DNA of 64,000 bases from assembly GCA_007570785.1 (NCBI GenBank), contig ML660203.1:9463524-9527523 (forward strand). The letters are read 5' to 3'. Made by a program: the position numbers and the translations under genes. Origin of the DNA: Antilocapra americana. Its lineage: Eukaryota; Chordata; Mammalia; Artiodactyla; Antilocapridae. The notes under the pieces are model-generated. The model saw only the letters and a program-made list of their open reading frames with translations, was not told the DNA's origin and ran no database searches. Positions 38,800-54,408 of the stretch are shown one piece after another. Position 1 is the stretch's first letter; every line of letters starts with the position of its first letter.

Positions 38800-39720
38800 G
38801 TATCCTTCTGTATTGCTTCGGACTACTCCATTCAATCCTAATATTATTTCTAAGAGCAGACCTAGTTCTTATTTTGTTAATTTAATCAAATTCCCAGTTT
38901 TTATTGAGAAACTTTGAGCAATTTTTTCTTCATTTTAGTCACTATTCCTTAACCTCTCCAAACCTCAACATGGTCTCTTTTTCAAACTAGGGAGCATTCT
39001 CAAAGGTGCCCCTCTCTAAAAATGTACTTAGAAATTATCCTTTTTGAGACTTTTTTCTCTGTAGCACTAGATAAAAACTTCCCTTCTATATTGCTTCGGA
39101 GAGACTAAAATATTTTTCTTTTTTACTCCCTGGCCTCTCTTCTGCGTCCAGGCTAGTCCTATCTCAACTCTAAATACAGGTGTTTTTAAGCATCAACTCG
39201 CTATTCTTTGTATTCTATTTCTGCACAAGCCCATCCATTCTCACAGCTTCAAATGTCACTGCTTCACTGCTCTTATGAGTCTACTTTCTCTAACTCTTAC
39301 CTCTAAAATCAACACCTGTTAAACTGTCCCCTCACAGAAATTTTCTACTTGGTTGTCTGACAGTCACCTTACACTTAGCAGATTCCTTACACTTCATAAC
39401 TTCTCCATGTTGCATAAAATGTAAGCATTCTTCCTTTAATCTTCTAATCAAGTCTTATTTCTACCTTTGGAACTCCTCTTATTTCTACCTTTTCCATCCC
39501 TATTTTCTCTTTTAAGATCAGTTTCTTATCATAGCTCTAATGGCTTCTTTCTATTTCCATGATTTTCTATGTGCTTGCTATACCTTACTATCAGGTTTTC
39601 CTACAATGCAGTTTCAGCAAATTCCACTGTCTCCAAAAGCCTCCCAGAGCTTCCAAAACCCCAAGTAATGTCCAAATTCTTTTGATCTGGTTTTTAAAGT
39701 CTTGAACTGGTTCAACACAC
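38800..39720 (+). repeat. L2 LINE-like remains
   Basis: Long pyrimidine-rich stretch, for example 'cacagcttcaaatgtcactg' and 'gatctggtttttaaagtctt', resembling decayed L2. Low confidence on edges and family. Confidence 0.4.
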
Positions 39721-39754
39721 TATCTAAAACCGTCTACTTGATGTACTTAATTTT

Positions 39755-39873
39755 ACCTTTTGGCCATACCACAGGGCATGTGGGATCCTAGTCCCCTGAA
39801 TAGGGATCGTGCCTGCATCCCTTGTGTTGGCAGTGCTGAGACTTCAGCATTGGACTGCCAGGGAAGTCACCTA
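39755..39873 (-). mobile_element. CHR-type SINE, reverse, partial
   Basis: Inverted copy ending 'ttggactgccagggaagtc', beginning 'ttttggccataccacagggc'. ITCH intron, in ITCH sense. Confidence 0.82.
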
Positions 39874-40211
39874 CTTGATTCTTTAATTTTGACTCTCTTT
39901 TTCTAGCAGACTTAAGGATTCCAACTTCTATCCTCCCATGCTACTTGCATATTGTTAGTGTTAAATACAGACCTGAATTTACTTATTATTTAATCACAAA
40001 ATATTCTTATACTCATTTATTTCTAAACAACATACAATTTAATCAGTGACTATTATGTGACAGGCACTGGAAATAAAAAGATCAAGATATGGATGTATAT
40101 CTCAAGCAGCTCCAGGTATAACAGGGAAGAGTGTAGAGTCTAGCCTAAGAATTAAACATTTTTAAGAAAAGGATTACAAAGTGGTTTAGAAGTTGACACA
40201 AATCCAGATTA

Positions 40212-40352
<141 letters not shown>

Positions 40353-41009
40353 TTAAAAGCACATTTTAAGAGATACATAAGTCATATGTGATGTTTAGAA
40401 TACTAAACAAGAAAGGAAAAAAGATCATTTAATATCTTAGCTGAACTCCCAGGGTCAGATGCACCAGAAAATGCATCTACCGCTGTGGATGGCAGAGCTT
40501 CTCCATGCTGGTCAAAAGCCCCACTAATCAGATCCCTCCACCAATACCAATCCTAGTATCACAACCTTATAGGTAAAGAGAAAAAGAAGAATGCCCTGGG
40601 CTTGAGAGAGCCCTACTTGTGTAGTCTCAAGATCAGCTCTCTAGGGCACCCCTCCTTTTACCCCTACATCTGCCTGTCCAACAGACACACATGTGGTTAC
40701 AAAGGACGCAGAGTTTGAGTTCGAACAGACTCTTTGGTTTTATGAACAAATGAAATTAAGCTCACAAATTCTGACCTGGATATATCCCAGGAATGTTCTT
40801 CTCTCAATGTTCTTTATGTTTTGGTGTAGCTATGTGTTGCCAGAATTATGTGGCTTTTAACTCCTACAACCCTAACTCAAAACATTAAGTTTCTAGAGAA
40901 TGCTTTCTAGCCTGCAGCACAAGAATGTTGGCTCAGCCAAATTTTTTGTAAAGAATTTTTATCTTACTGTACACTAACTTATAGAAGCTTGGTCATTTCA
41001 GCTCATGAG

Positions 41010-41110
41010 TTTTTTTTTTAATTTATTTTTTATTGAAGGATAATTACAATATTGGGTTGGTTTCTGCCATATGTCAACATGGATCATCCAGAAGTATACA
41101 AATGTCCCTT
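41010..41110 (-). mobile_element. L1 3'-end fragment, reverse
   Basis: A T-rich start then 'tattgaaggataattacaat' and 'catatgtcaacatggatcat', an inverted L1 3' end of a different subfamily from the copies at 41905 and 57001. Confidence 0.6.
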
Positions 41111-41149
41111 CCCTTCTTACAAGTTTCTTTATATAAAAAGCAAGCATTA

Positions 41150-42080
41150 AAAAACTCTTTTTACTGTGGTTAAATGTATATACAATAGAGATGTACAATT
41201 CTCAGCATGCAATTCAATAACATTAGACACACTCACACTGTTGTATAACCATTGCCACCATTCCCAGAGCTTTAGGTTACCAGACAAGCTCGTTTCTCCA
41301 ACCGACCTCCCTGTGTCTGCTTTCCTTCTCCCCACGTCCTTGGTAAGCTCTATTATACTTTGTCTCTATAAATTTGCTTATTCTAGATACTTCATATAAG
41401 TGGAATCATACAGTATTTGTCCTTTTGTGGCTGGCTTATTTCACTTAGCATAATATCCTTAAGGTTCATCCATGCTATAGTCTGTGTTAGAATTTTCTTT
41501 CTTTTTACGGTTGGACAATATTGCATCATATGTACATGCCACATTTAGTTTATTCAATCATCTGTTTCTGGACATTTTAAGTTGCTTCCACCTTTTGGCT
41601 AATATGGATAATGCTCATTATGAACATAGTTATACGACAAGTATCTGAGTTCTTGCCTTAAATTCTTTTGGGTATGCCCAAAAGAATGTATTGTTGAACC
41701 ATAAGATAATTCTATGTTTAACATTTTGAGGTCCCACCAAACTGTTTTCCACAGTAGTATACCATTTTATATTGTCACCAGCAATGTTGGAGGAATTCCA
41801 ATTTCTCCACATCCTTACCAAGGATGAATATTTTTCATCTTTTTAAAATACACCTTAAATGGGTGTTATTAAACACCTTAATAGGTGTACATCTTACTCT
41901 AGCTTTTTTTTAATTCATTTATTTATTTTCTTTATATTATCGTGTTGGTTTTACCATACATTGACATGAATCCGCCATGGGTATACAAGTGTTCCCCTTC
42001 CAGAACCCCCCTCCCACCTCCCTTCTTATTCCATTTGATTTGCACTTTCCTAATGATTAGTGAGCAATTTTTCAGGTGCT
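41150..42080 (-). repeat. Old L1 3' region, reverse, with younger L1 inside
   Basis: 'ttcacttagcataatatcct', 'aaggttcatccatgctatag' and 'ttgctcattatgaacatagt'-like motifs are inverted L1 3' text. The insert at 41905 splits it. ITCH intron. Confidence 0.7.
41905..42018 (-). mobile_element. Ruminant L1 3' end nested in older L1
   Basis: Inverted copy ('cgtgttggttttaccataca' to 'cagaacccccctcccacctc') splitting an older inverted L1 3' region that resumes at about 42020. ITCH intron. Confidence 0.78.
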
Positions 42081-42429
42081 TGTAGTAGAAAATTTTTGAG
42101 GAGACACCATTATTATTCCAAACCAAGGGCCTCTAAGTTCTAAACATTAAATAATTCTTAATGAGATATGAATAATGAAAATCATAGTTTAGACAATTCT
42201 ATACAATCCTTAAAGCATTTAGATCAAATGCAGGGGAATATTATTATCTAGAGTTATCTTATTCTCTGGGCAAAGGTGCAAGGCGTGTATTGCTTACTTG
42301 GCAATAGTCAAAGAATGCTGTATTCTGTATTCACTTATTACAATGCATAGAATGGAATGAGGACGCTGAACTGGTACATTTTGTTCTATGACTCACTTCC
42401 ATATGTGGTAAGCATTTTCTACAAAGTTA

Positions 42430-42600
<171 letters not shown>

Positions 42601-42978
42601 TTAGGTAAATGTACAACCTATATAAAAATGCTAGACATAGATAAGACTAATATTAAATGATTTTTAAAAATTAATCAGGAGGCTTTAGCTAAAAATGTGT
42701 GTCAAGAATTTCATCAAAATTTTAGCTATATTACTTATACAAGTTGAGTTTCCATGTTTGGTATCATATATACACATATTCAGGTGAACAAGTTACTCAC
42801 TGGGCAGAGATTCTAATACCTTTGGCAAAATTTTATACTTTGGATAAATTATAGACTTTTAACCACTGGGGATTCTTCAGAAACATACTGCCTGAACAAA
42901 AAGTATTACTGCCATCAGAAAGACAGTGAAGTGAGCTGAAGACAGATAGCTGAAAGCACTATTCACCAGCACACTTCA

Positions 42979-43131
<153 letters not shown>

Positions 43132-43689
43132 TTATAAAAAAAGACTATGAGGAAGTTTAGATTTTACCTTTAAATTCTGAGTATAAAAATAATTTTTAAA
43201 AACTTAATTATGAAAAGTGACAGATACACATAAGTAAAATAAATGAACTCTATGTACAGATATCTCAGCTTCAAGCAATGCCAATCTTATTTCATTATGC
43301 CTCTATCCATGTCCTAGACAGCATGTAATTTCATCTTAAGTATTTCAGTATATATTTCTGTTAGGTCTCTTTTTTAAAAACATAACTATATTTCTATCAT
43401 CACACAAAAAAACTAACAATAATTCCTTTACATCAAATATTCAATGCTCAACTTCTACTGACTGACTCAAATTTTTGGACATACTGACTGAATCAGATTC
43501 AATTTTCTTCTAATTTTCATCTATAAAGACACATATCAATATGAATAGTCAAAACCACATCAAATAAAAAACTTTCTGCTTTGTTACAGAATGATTTTAA
43601 TGAGCAAACACACACGTATTTTAGGCATTTGATTACTTGATGACAATTTCAGACAACAAAAGTTCTAAAGTTTATTAAACTCTGAAATT

Positions 43690-46150
43690 TTGGAAAATAG
43701 CGGTGTTGGGTTGTATTGGACTAATCTCCCTGGTAATTATAATTACAAACACTGGGCAAATTATAGATATCAAATGTCTGAAGGCATCAGAGAGAAACCA
43801 AAGGCAGGCAGAAACTGGTGGGGAGAAGATTCTTGAAGGACGCTGGCACACTGGAGCAGAGCCACATTACTACACTTTTCCTCTGAGGGCACTGACTGGT
43901 TTACAAAGAGCACAGGGAAATGAAACTCAAATTAAAAGCAACAGTATTACTGGGCTGAGGAGACATAAGGCTGACAGCTTAAAGCTGCCAAAGCAGCTAC
44001 AGAAAAATCCCTGAAAGAAAAAAGACAAAGGGAGTTCTGAAATCTGCACTTCAAATACACTTCAAATCCTTAACTGACTCCTAAATACATATGTGCAAAA
44101 TGATGAGATGCCAGGGAACCCTGTCCAGTGAACAACTGGAGAATCAAAGACCCAAGAAGAAATTTTGGCAGTCATCTAGTGCGGTAGAGACAAAATTTAA
44201 GTTTAATTCTCACAGGTTACATGGAAAATACCTGGGCTTTCCACTGTAATGACTATGGAACAATGTTCTAAGGAATAAAGAATACATTTTAGGATTAAAA
44301 GCAAAATGGAAACAGAGTAGCTCTAGCAAGCATCCACAAAATGAATGTGATCTGTCCTTAACTTTTTATCAAAACAAAACTCAATATACTTCAAAGAAAA
44401 AAAAAAGAATTCAGAGTCTCTACTATGTATTATCCACATTAAAAAAATGACTACACGTGCAAAGAAGCTGAAAAACGTGACTCATAAGAGAAAAAAGTCC
44501 ATAAATAATAACTGGGAAAACTGAAGCCCAATGTTGAAGTTAGTAAATACTTTAAAAAAAACTATTAAAATGTATTAAATAATTTAGAGGACAAGATGGA
44601 CAAACTGTATGAAGAAATGAAGATTCTCAACACAGAAACTCTTGAAAGAACCAAATGGAAATTTAAGAATATCTGAAATGAAAACTTAATTGGATGAGTT
44701 TAAGAGCACTGTATTCAAAGACAGATCAATCAAAATGGCCCAAACTGAATCACAGAGAAATGAAAAAAATACAAATACCATCTAGGATAATATCAATGCT
44801 TAAATATATATGTAACTGAAGTCTCTGAAGTATGAAAGAAGGAACCAAAGCAAAAGGAACATCTATGGAGAGAAAGCACAAAAATTTTCCATAACTGCTA
44901 AAATGGCATCAATCACAAGAAGCTTACAAAATGCCAGAGAGGATAAATATAAAAGCAATCACAATTAGAGTAAAAATGCTTAAAAAACAAAATCTTTTAA
45001 AAGCCAGAGAAGAAAGCATATACTTCATCCAGAAAATAAAAACAATGGCTCACATCACCAAAACCAGAAGCCAATAATGGAATAAAAGCATTGAAAGAAA
45101 GTGTTAAAAAAAAAAAAGAAAGAAAGAAAACCCAAAAAACTACAGACCTAGAATTCTAAATCGAGTGAAAATATCCTTCAAATATTGAGGGTGACATACA
45201 TGTATTTTTGGATAAAAGCTGAGACAATTCACTGCCAGCAAGCACATATTAACAGAAATGGTGAAGGAAGTTTTTAAAGCTGAAGAGAAATGATCCCGGG
45301 TGAGAAAAATGTATCTGCAGAAAGCAATGAAGAAAACTAGACATGGTAATGTGAGTAAATATAAAAGACTACTATTCCTTTTAAAATATATTGATTTCTT
45401 AAAGCAAGAAAATACTATTACGGGCTTATAAGCATCAGAAATACAATGATAAAAATAGCACAAATGGCTGAAGTGACATAAAATTATACTATTATGAGCC
45501 TCGTATATTAGTATATTAGTTACAAATTACAATGTTACATATATGAATGTAGCAGTATAAAATTAATTAAAAGTGGTAAGTTAAGGATGTATATTTTCAT
45601 TAGAGCAATCATTAAAAAATTAAAGAGGCAGAGCGAAGAAAAACACCAAAGATACACAAAAAGAAAACTAGAAATTATTAATACAAAGGAGGGCAGGAAA
45701 GGAGGAACAAAAGAAATTGAGAAAAAGAAGAAACAAATAGCAAGGTGGCAGACTTAAGTCCAATCATGTCAATAACAACGTTCAACTTAAATGTACTAAC
45801 TGCAATTAAAAATAAAGATTATCAGACTGGATAAAAATAGTAAGACCCAAGAATATTCTGCTTACAAGAAACATACTTTAAACAGAAAGACAAAGGATTG
45901 AAAATAAAGCACAGAGGAAGATAGGCCATGCAAATATTAATCACAAGAAAGCTGGAGAGGATATATTCATATTTGAAAGGTAGAAAAACAGGCAAGAGAT
46001 CCAGAAGCAGGAATTCAAGCAGCAGCAGTTATGTGAAATCTCACCCGTATCTGACAGAACTGGTGCTGAGAATATGTGACTGAACTAATAACTCGAGACT
46101 AAAAGTATGAAAGCAAAGCATAAGAGAAAACACTAAGAAAATCATTTTAC
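43690..46150 (+). repeat. Old LINE-1 remains, 5' to ORF2 part
   Basis: A-rich decayed L1 with ORF1-like 'ttggatgagtttaagagcac', 'acctagaattctaaatcgag' and later 'cagactggataaaaatagta'. No intact frame; the ORF at 43703-44014 is an accident of this element. Antisense to ITCH. Confidence 0.65.
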
Positions 46151-46337
46151 TTAAAAATTTTACCTGATCTTTCAATATTCCCCACAAAAACATCTGCATA
46201 TAAATTTGAGATTGTTTTCAATGCCATGATGTTAGCCAGCATAGTAGTTACAGAACTGGTGTTTAAAAGGGTGATCCAACACTGATTCTATCCTTCAAAC
46301 TTCCACTTCTGGAGAAAAACTGAAAGGTCTACCTGTT

Positions 46338-46403
46338 CAAAACTCTTTTTTATTACTTTATAAATCCATTCAAAATTCTTTTTTATTACTTTCTAAATCT
46401 TCA
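46338..46403. repeat. 33-bp tandem duplication
   Basis: Copy 1 at 46338-46370 and copy 2 at 46371-46403 share CAAAA(C/T)TCTTTTTTATTAC and TTT(A/C)TAAATC. ITCH intron. Confidence 0.85.
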
Positions 46404-47151
46404 TATTTCTGGTTAAACTGAAATATACCAGTAAGGGGAGATGAAACTCATTAACATCCACTAGACTAATTATTTGTAAGGCTTACAGTTTGAATTAACC
46501 TTCATGGTAGTCCCTCTACCCTGCTGCCTCCACAAGAATCCATTGGACCTTTAATGTGCTTTGCTATCAGACTTGTTACAAAGAAATTTATACTGTCTAT
46601 TGAACTTAGCCCTTAATTTCTTGTCACCTGGCCTCTACATCTACCATTGGGCTATAGTTCTAACTGTTATAAGGATTATCGTAACTTACTAGCCACCACA
46701 TTGTCTAAAGATTCATCTTTCTTGGCTTCTGAAGTACAGGACATGCAAAGGGGCTATTAATCCTGAGCTTCCTGACGGCATCACACACTACAGCAATGGC
46801 AACTCTATTCACAATTTGTCACTTGTGCTTTCCATCCTATGTATTGTTTCCAATAACTTTTGCTCTATTCTACATAACTGAATCCTTCCCAAACATCAAG
46901 TCTCAAATTAAATATCATCAGATTCCAGTTCCATGATTATAACTAGATAAAGTGATGTCTGTCTCCTATTTGTTCCTCTGAATGTACTTACAAGACAGGA
47001 AGTGGTAAATTGTGTCTAATAACATACAGTCAAATCTCATAATAATTAGTATAAAGGCAAATAATACTTTTGAAATACAGTATACTTATCAACGTGCTAT
47101 ATAGTCCAACAGAAAGGCTAAAAACTATGCCAAAAAGAGCATTCTCTCTTA

Positions 47152-47316
<165 letters not shown>

Positions 47317-47379
47317 TTACACTAAATCAATCACTTAAGGTTCTTTTTAAAACTGAAGGACTATGTTCTTCAGTAATTA

Positions 47380-47588
47380 ACGTTTTAGTCACTAAGTCTT
47401 ATCCAACTCTTTTGCAACATCATGGACTATAGCCTGCCAGTCTCCTCTATCCATGGGATTCTCCAGGCAAGAATACTTGAGTGGGGTGCCAATTCATTCT
47501 CCAGGGGATCTTCCCAACTCAGGGGTCAAATCCTTGTCTTCCTGCATAGGCAGGTGGATTCTTTACCACTGAGCCACCTGGGAAGCAA
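47380..47588 (-). mobile_element. Bov-tA SINE with 18-bp target-site duplication
   Basis: Reverse-orientation element bounded by TATGTTCTTCAGTAATTA (47362-47379) and the same with one change at 47589-47606. It lies about 90 bp upstream (ITCH sense) of the exon at 47153-47293, in ITCH orientation. Confidence 0.92.
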
Positions 47589-47813
47589 TATGTTCTTCAA
47601 TAATTATTGTTAAACTGTAACATGAGAATAACAAAGCTGGAACATGATGTTCTAACAGTCATATTTTGTCTAAGATTTTTGGGTATATTTCTATAAAAAT
47701 AATCATAGTGAATAATGAGACAGATTTAATGTAAATCATGTAAACTCAGTAAACCAATTACATGCTTACAGTCTGAATACATTACCAACACTATAATGAA
47801 AGCATACAGACTA

Positions 47814-48000
47814 GAGACTTCCCTGGTGGTCCAGTGGCTAAGACTTCAATGCAGGGGGCCCAGGTTCAATCCCTGGTCCAGGTAACTAGATCCTACATAC
47901 TGCAACTAAAAGAGCCCACATGTCCCAAAGGAGATTAGAGATCCCGTGTGCCACAACTGAGACCCAGCCAAGTCAAAGAAATAAATATTTTCTTAAAAAG
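47814..48000 (+). mobile_element. CHR-type SINE with target-site duplication
   Basis: Starts 'gagacttccctggtggtcca'. Flanks AAAGCATACAGACTA (47799-47813) and AAAACATACAGATTA (48001-48015) match at 13 of 15. It ends 43 bp from the ITCH exon that starts at 48043. Confidence 0.9.
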
Positions 48001-48041
48001 AAAACATACAGATTATATTTTGATAATTAAAAGAAAACTTA

Positions 48042-48176
<135 letters not shown>

Positions 48177-48408
48177 CTATGCAAGAAGAAAACAGTCCAT
48201 AATTTTATAGTAGTCATTGTATTTCAGAATGTTAAGATGAGGTCTTCAGCTAAAAGACAAATAAAACAAACTCCCCATCATACAATCTACTATGGAATAT
48301 TTCTGGGAAAAGGGAGGATTTAACAACCCTATCTTAAGACATGTCTTAGTGATGAGAAAATTTCAAACAAGAAAGTTACAGACACAATGCTTTAGTACTG
48401 CTGAATTA

Positions 48409-48681
<273 letters not shown>

Positions 48682-50340
48682 TCAGGAATCTATACTCCTC
48701 AGATGGTGATATTTCTCTAGTCTCACATTGATATTTACAGCTTCTGTACAAACTGCCATCTATTTTACAAAGATATTTACACACTGCTTATTTCAAAGAA
48801 TCTAAGACATCGTTGACTTTAAAGACAACATTATTTGATAAACCACTAAAAATATTTTCCAACTGTAATACACATCTCAGTTTCAGAGATGTTAAAATAT
48901 GAAAACTTTAGTCTTAGAATCAGTGAAATACTAAGCATAGGCAAGTTTAAACTTCACTGTTGACCCATGTGGTTAGATTAGCTGAAACAAGTCTAACATT
49001 ATTACATCTATGTCTAAGCCCCTCAGTGACACTCATTAAGTGCTACTGCTCTCTTAAATATGAAAAAACTTCCAATTTCACAGAGGCAATAAAACACTTA
49101 ATTCGAGCTACTCATTCATTAGAAAAATACACTGAGAAGCTCTAATTCTAATGCTGCGAAAGTATCAACCAACACTAAGGTAAGATTATAGTTACTAACT
49201 ATGTAACAGGAGTGAGGATTTGACAGAACAGTAGGCAGAGTGAATCTGGGGCAATTTATCAGTTCATGCCTGAGATTTCTTTTTCTGTTGATTTACGGCC
49301 TCTGGTGGTAATCCTGCTTATACTTAATACTACTAGTTAATTTTCTAGCTAGGAATGAATGATTACCCTCCTCCTGAATTGTCTTTACTTTATACAAAAT
49401 TAAATGTTTCTACTCATATTTTTATTTACCTGTGATTACTTCATACATTTTGAAATATGAACTTTGAAACAAAACCTAAGTAAAAAACCACTAAAATGCA
49501 GCGACCAGTTAGTGATTCCACAAAGACTCAGGGTCTGAAGTAGGATATTAATAAACTATATTTCTACACTTTACAGCAATCCCAGAGAAGCAGTTACAAT
49601 CATTCTTATTATACAGATGAAAGTAGTTGCCCCAAGTCATACTACTAAGTACAGAAAAAGGATTCAAATGCAATCTTGACTTCGAAATCCTTGGCTGATA
49701 TGCAAATTTTTAACCCTGTATAATATATTGTTATGGAATAAGCAAAGCAACTTTCTGCTTGAGTCTGTCTTCCAGGGTTTGATTAGAAGCTTCAACATTA
49801 AGAAAGGAGAATTTAAAATTTCAAAGTCTTATTTTATATAGCCTTCTATACTCTCAAAACAGATATATGTATTATTAAACTCAGTTGGGAACTGAATGGC
49901 TATTATTTCTATCAGCAGTCTGTGTTGGGGAAAGTGACCTGAACACCCTAGGGCCTTGCAGGTTCTATGAACAGATATGATGCAGTCAACTGAACACTGG
50001 CTTCTAGATCGATGATGTGAAACTTGCATCCAGGCTCTACAGCTTATTTATGTGTCTCTGGTGAGTCTCTACACGTCATTATTACCTGTAAAATTCTCTC
50101 ATAGAATTATCTTGATGATTAAATGAGTGATGTGGGTGAAATCAACTAGCAGTACCTTAGAGAGAGAAGTGTTGAATTAATGTTTTTTTGAAGTTTTATA
50201 ACTGCAACATTTAATAAAGGGACAAAAATTTGCTACATTTCATTTTCCTGAAATAGAAAATTGAGAAAATACTTGCAAGCAAAGTGTAATGATACCTTTG
50301 GAGGAAAGGAACTAAGTTCTGAGTATTCATATTATCACTA

Positions 50341-50430
<90 letters not shown>

Positions 50431-51445
50431 CTACCAAAAAAATTAAAGGTAAAAGAATTGGTAAAAGTAGAAACACCTTAATCACTTACTTCCAGATTAG
50501 AAATCTCCTTCATTATAAGTAACTTAAATTCCCCAGGACATAGAATGGTGCTTGTAGTTTGGTCAATTCCACACACACAGAAAAAGTTTCATAATATTTT
50601 ATAAATTACACATATCTATATTTCTGTATACTTTATATATAATTTTCTTTTAAATGATCCTACCACTAACAAAATTCCTTCTCTCACTTGCTTAGAGCAG
50701 AGTAACTGTGACCACAATCAGAGGTTAGGTCCTTATTTGGTTTGGGCAGGTTTCAGTTTGTTTTATATCTAAAAGGTACACATAATAGCTAATTGGCTAA
50801 CTTGGAAATGAAAAACAGCAACTGTGAGAGAACAGTTACCTTGGAAACCCATTCTCAGTGGAAAACTGGAAAAACTGCAAGTTTGTATTCTACTACAGTA
50901 GTTAATATGATCATCTTCATATTTTTAGGACGGTACCATTACTGAGCAACAGTGGAGAGGTCAGTCAGGTTCTTCCTTTTTAAAAGTATTTAAATACTTG
51001 CCCAAAATTGGGCATGTAGATTACAAACATTACTCAGAGAAAAAAAATGACATGGAGAGAAGAAAGTTCATACAATGATTCTATTTTATGAAGTGACAAG
51101 AATGAACAATCAAATTTAAATATCTAGAGAGGCCCAGGAAGTGACCTGCTTATTCTAGAGATCTTTCAGTTCCCATACTTTCATGAATTCATATCCCACA
51201 TGCAACAAATAATTTGATGCTTCTGACAAATGTTCTACAAATACTATAGGCTAGAAATATACCAGTGGAAATGAGATATGTTAGAAGTTAAAATTATCTT
51301 TTTTGTTCATTTCTTGTTCTTTCTGGTTACTCTTTGTCCCTGTGGCTGCTCCCCAAACCGCAGGACAGTCCCTGATCTCGTATGCTGTTCCCCTGGAAAA
51401 AATATCTTTAAATAATACCCTTTACCAAATGTCTAATATGAAGGA

Positions 51446-51659
51446 GGGCTTTGCAGATGGTGCTAGTGGTAAAGAACCCGACTGCCAATGTAGGAGATGT
51501 AAGAGACACAGGTTCAACCCCTGGGTTGGGAATATTCCCTTGAGCAGGGCATGGAAACCCACTTTAGTATTCTTGCCTGGAGAAACCCATGGACAGAGAA
51601 GCCTGGCAAGGTTGCAAAGAGTCAGACATGACTGAAGCAACTTAGCACACCCAGCACCC
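51446..51659 (+). mobile_element. Bov-tA SINE with perfect duplication
   Basis: Bounded by AATATGAAGGA at 51435-51445 and 51660-51670 (11 of 11). ITCH intron between the exons at 50342 and 53336, antisense to ITCH. Confidence 0.92.
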
Positions 51660-52465
51660 AATATGAAGGAAAAAAAGAAATGTTTCTCCTGCCATTTCCC
51701 CTATAAGCACTTTTGTTATGTCAAAAAACACTCTACCTTAAACAGCTTTATCCAAACACTATGAAGAAAATCTGATGCTAATTTTGTTACATGTCACTCT
51801 TCCAAAGCAATCACATTTTTTTAAATTTCACATTTATTGGATGGATATACAGTCTAGGGTAAGAATTTTTTAAAACTGTTGTAGCACCACCTGGTCTGTC
51901 ATTCTGCCAAAGTCTCCAGGTGTCAAAAGCTAAAGGGACATTTACTTATGTCTGCATCTTTTCAGCACTGCTATCATCAAGTCATGTTCCAAGAAACTGG
52001 CTCACCAGAGACTGACCACTCAGTGACTACATACGGGTTATGAACATGAAAAGAAGAAACCCGGCAACAATGGGCCACAGAATGGCCTTGGAGCTTCACT
52101 TACATCAGACCAAGAGAATGACTCATAATTCCCTAAAGTGGCCTTAATCAAGCTCTGTTCCTAAAAACTATCTGCTCCCCCTTAACAAGCAGGATGCCAA
52201 CCGGCATTTCCCTTCAATGTTAATTACTAATACTGAGGTTCCATTAGTAAAGACTGTAATTGTTTCTGAAAGTAAGCAGACAGCCACTGTCAGCTATCTC
52301 AATCTTTTTTCTGTTTGCAGGCAGTTTGGCACTTCGTGAAGCTGTAGCTACCAAAATTATCATAAAGGTTTGATAATAAAGAATCAAATCCACATCTGTC
52401 CATGAAACAAGAACGAACTGGAAGTTTTCACACCATTGGTTATTTTCATACAACAATCACTTAAT

Positions 52466-52699
52466 GTTTGCGTGCGTACTCAGTTGCTTCAGTCATGTCC
52501 AACTCTTTGCAACCCTATGGACTGTAGCCTGCCAGGCTTCTCTGTCCATGGGATTCTCCGGGCAAGAAAACTTGAGTGGGTTGCCATGCCTTCCTCCAGG
52601 GAATCTTCCCAACCCAGGATTCAAACCCGTATCTCCTGAGACTCCTGTGACTCCTGTATTGCAGGTGGATTCTTTACTGGCTGAGCCACCAGGGAAGCC
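52466..52699 (-). mobile_element. Bov-tA SINE with perfect duplication
   Basis: Bounded by CAATCACTTAAT at 52454-52465 and 52700-52711 (12 of 12). Same ITCH intron as the copy at 51446, but in sense with ITCH. Confidence 0.92.
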
Positions 52700-53296
52700 C
52701 AATCACTTAATACTTAGCTGCATTTGGTTGGTAAACAAAGTTGTAAAATAAACTAAGTAGTAAAGTAACTCAGGTTCTAAAGACAACTAAAACATCTGAG
52801 ACTACTCCTGAGAACACTATTTTTAGATACTGTCATCAATGACCAATTACACTTTTTATTACATAAAAAAACTCTTAAAATTATAAGAATAAACATGCTT
52901 ATTGTAAAAATGCAAGTAATACAGAAGTATAAATATAAATTCTCCCTCTCTTTCTCTATTTGAAGCCAACAATATTCCATATGAACAAAGTTCATATGGA
53001 ACTTTGGTAGACATTTATCTACCCAAAGCCTATTTTCTTACTTAAATATCTATTTCAAATCAAATACTGAGCTTAGAAATGGAAACATGAAACTAGTATT
53101 AAATTACTATGACATTTCAAAAGCACAGAACATACACATACATAAAACATTCACACACAAAGCTATCTGCATTTTCCTAAATTTTAAGAACTAAGGAATC
53201 TGACGATGAAATTAAGACTTAAAAATTCAAGCACTTCATCTCAAAAAATTGCGAAGTATTTAGATTAAACTGCCAGCACCAAAAGGTTTTGGGTTA

Positions 53297-53425
<129 letters not shown>

Positions 53426-54195
53426 TTAAGTCAACTCTCACCATTAAAATGGCCTATCAAAAAACCAAAAGAATAAAGTTTTACTTACTTTTTTTCATTT
53501 ACAGTAACAAGTAGACTATGAATATGAATTTTTATTTAATAATGCTTAACCACACATTTGTGAGTATTCATGCTAATTACAGATCATCTGATATATAAAA
53601 AACAGAAAAAAGCAAGATGTGGTACACACCAGTGACTACTTAATGAGTCAAATTTTTACTTAAATTTTCAAAAAGCTAATTCAAATTGTTTTGGCTTACA
53701 TGGGCCAAATTAATTATAAGAGTTTAAAGTTTAAAAATATTCATCACAGTCATACTTGGACTTGTGCATTAATTTTATTGAGAACCCATAAAGAAACCAC
53801 TAATTCACTAAACATTTACATTAAAAATAATCGATAATGTCTGTTAAAAATACTCTGAATATAATCACATATGTGTACTAATATATCTATCAAAGTGACA
53901 CATACATACGGATCTATCAAAGTCATATCAAATGCTAGATATGAAAGGAGCTGGTTACAATTTATACATCAGAAAAAGTTTTAACTCATTTGAAGATTTC
54001 TCCAACTTGAAAATAATGAGTACTGAAATGAGTAGCAATGCTTCCTTATTCAAATCCTTTCAAATTTATTCTTCTGGACAAGAGAAGTCATAAATTATCT
54101 AAGTGATAAATCTATTTCTTGAATATAAAAATAGAAAAATTCCAACCCTTCCATATTTTACCCATTTGTCTATATGTTAATTAATTCTACAGTCA

Positions 54196-54408
<213 letters not shown>

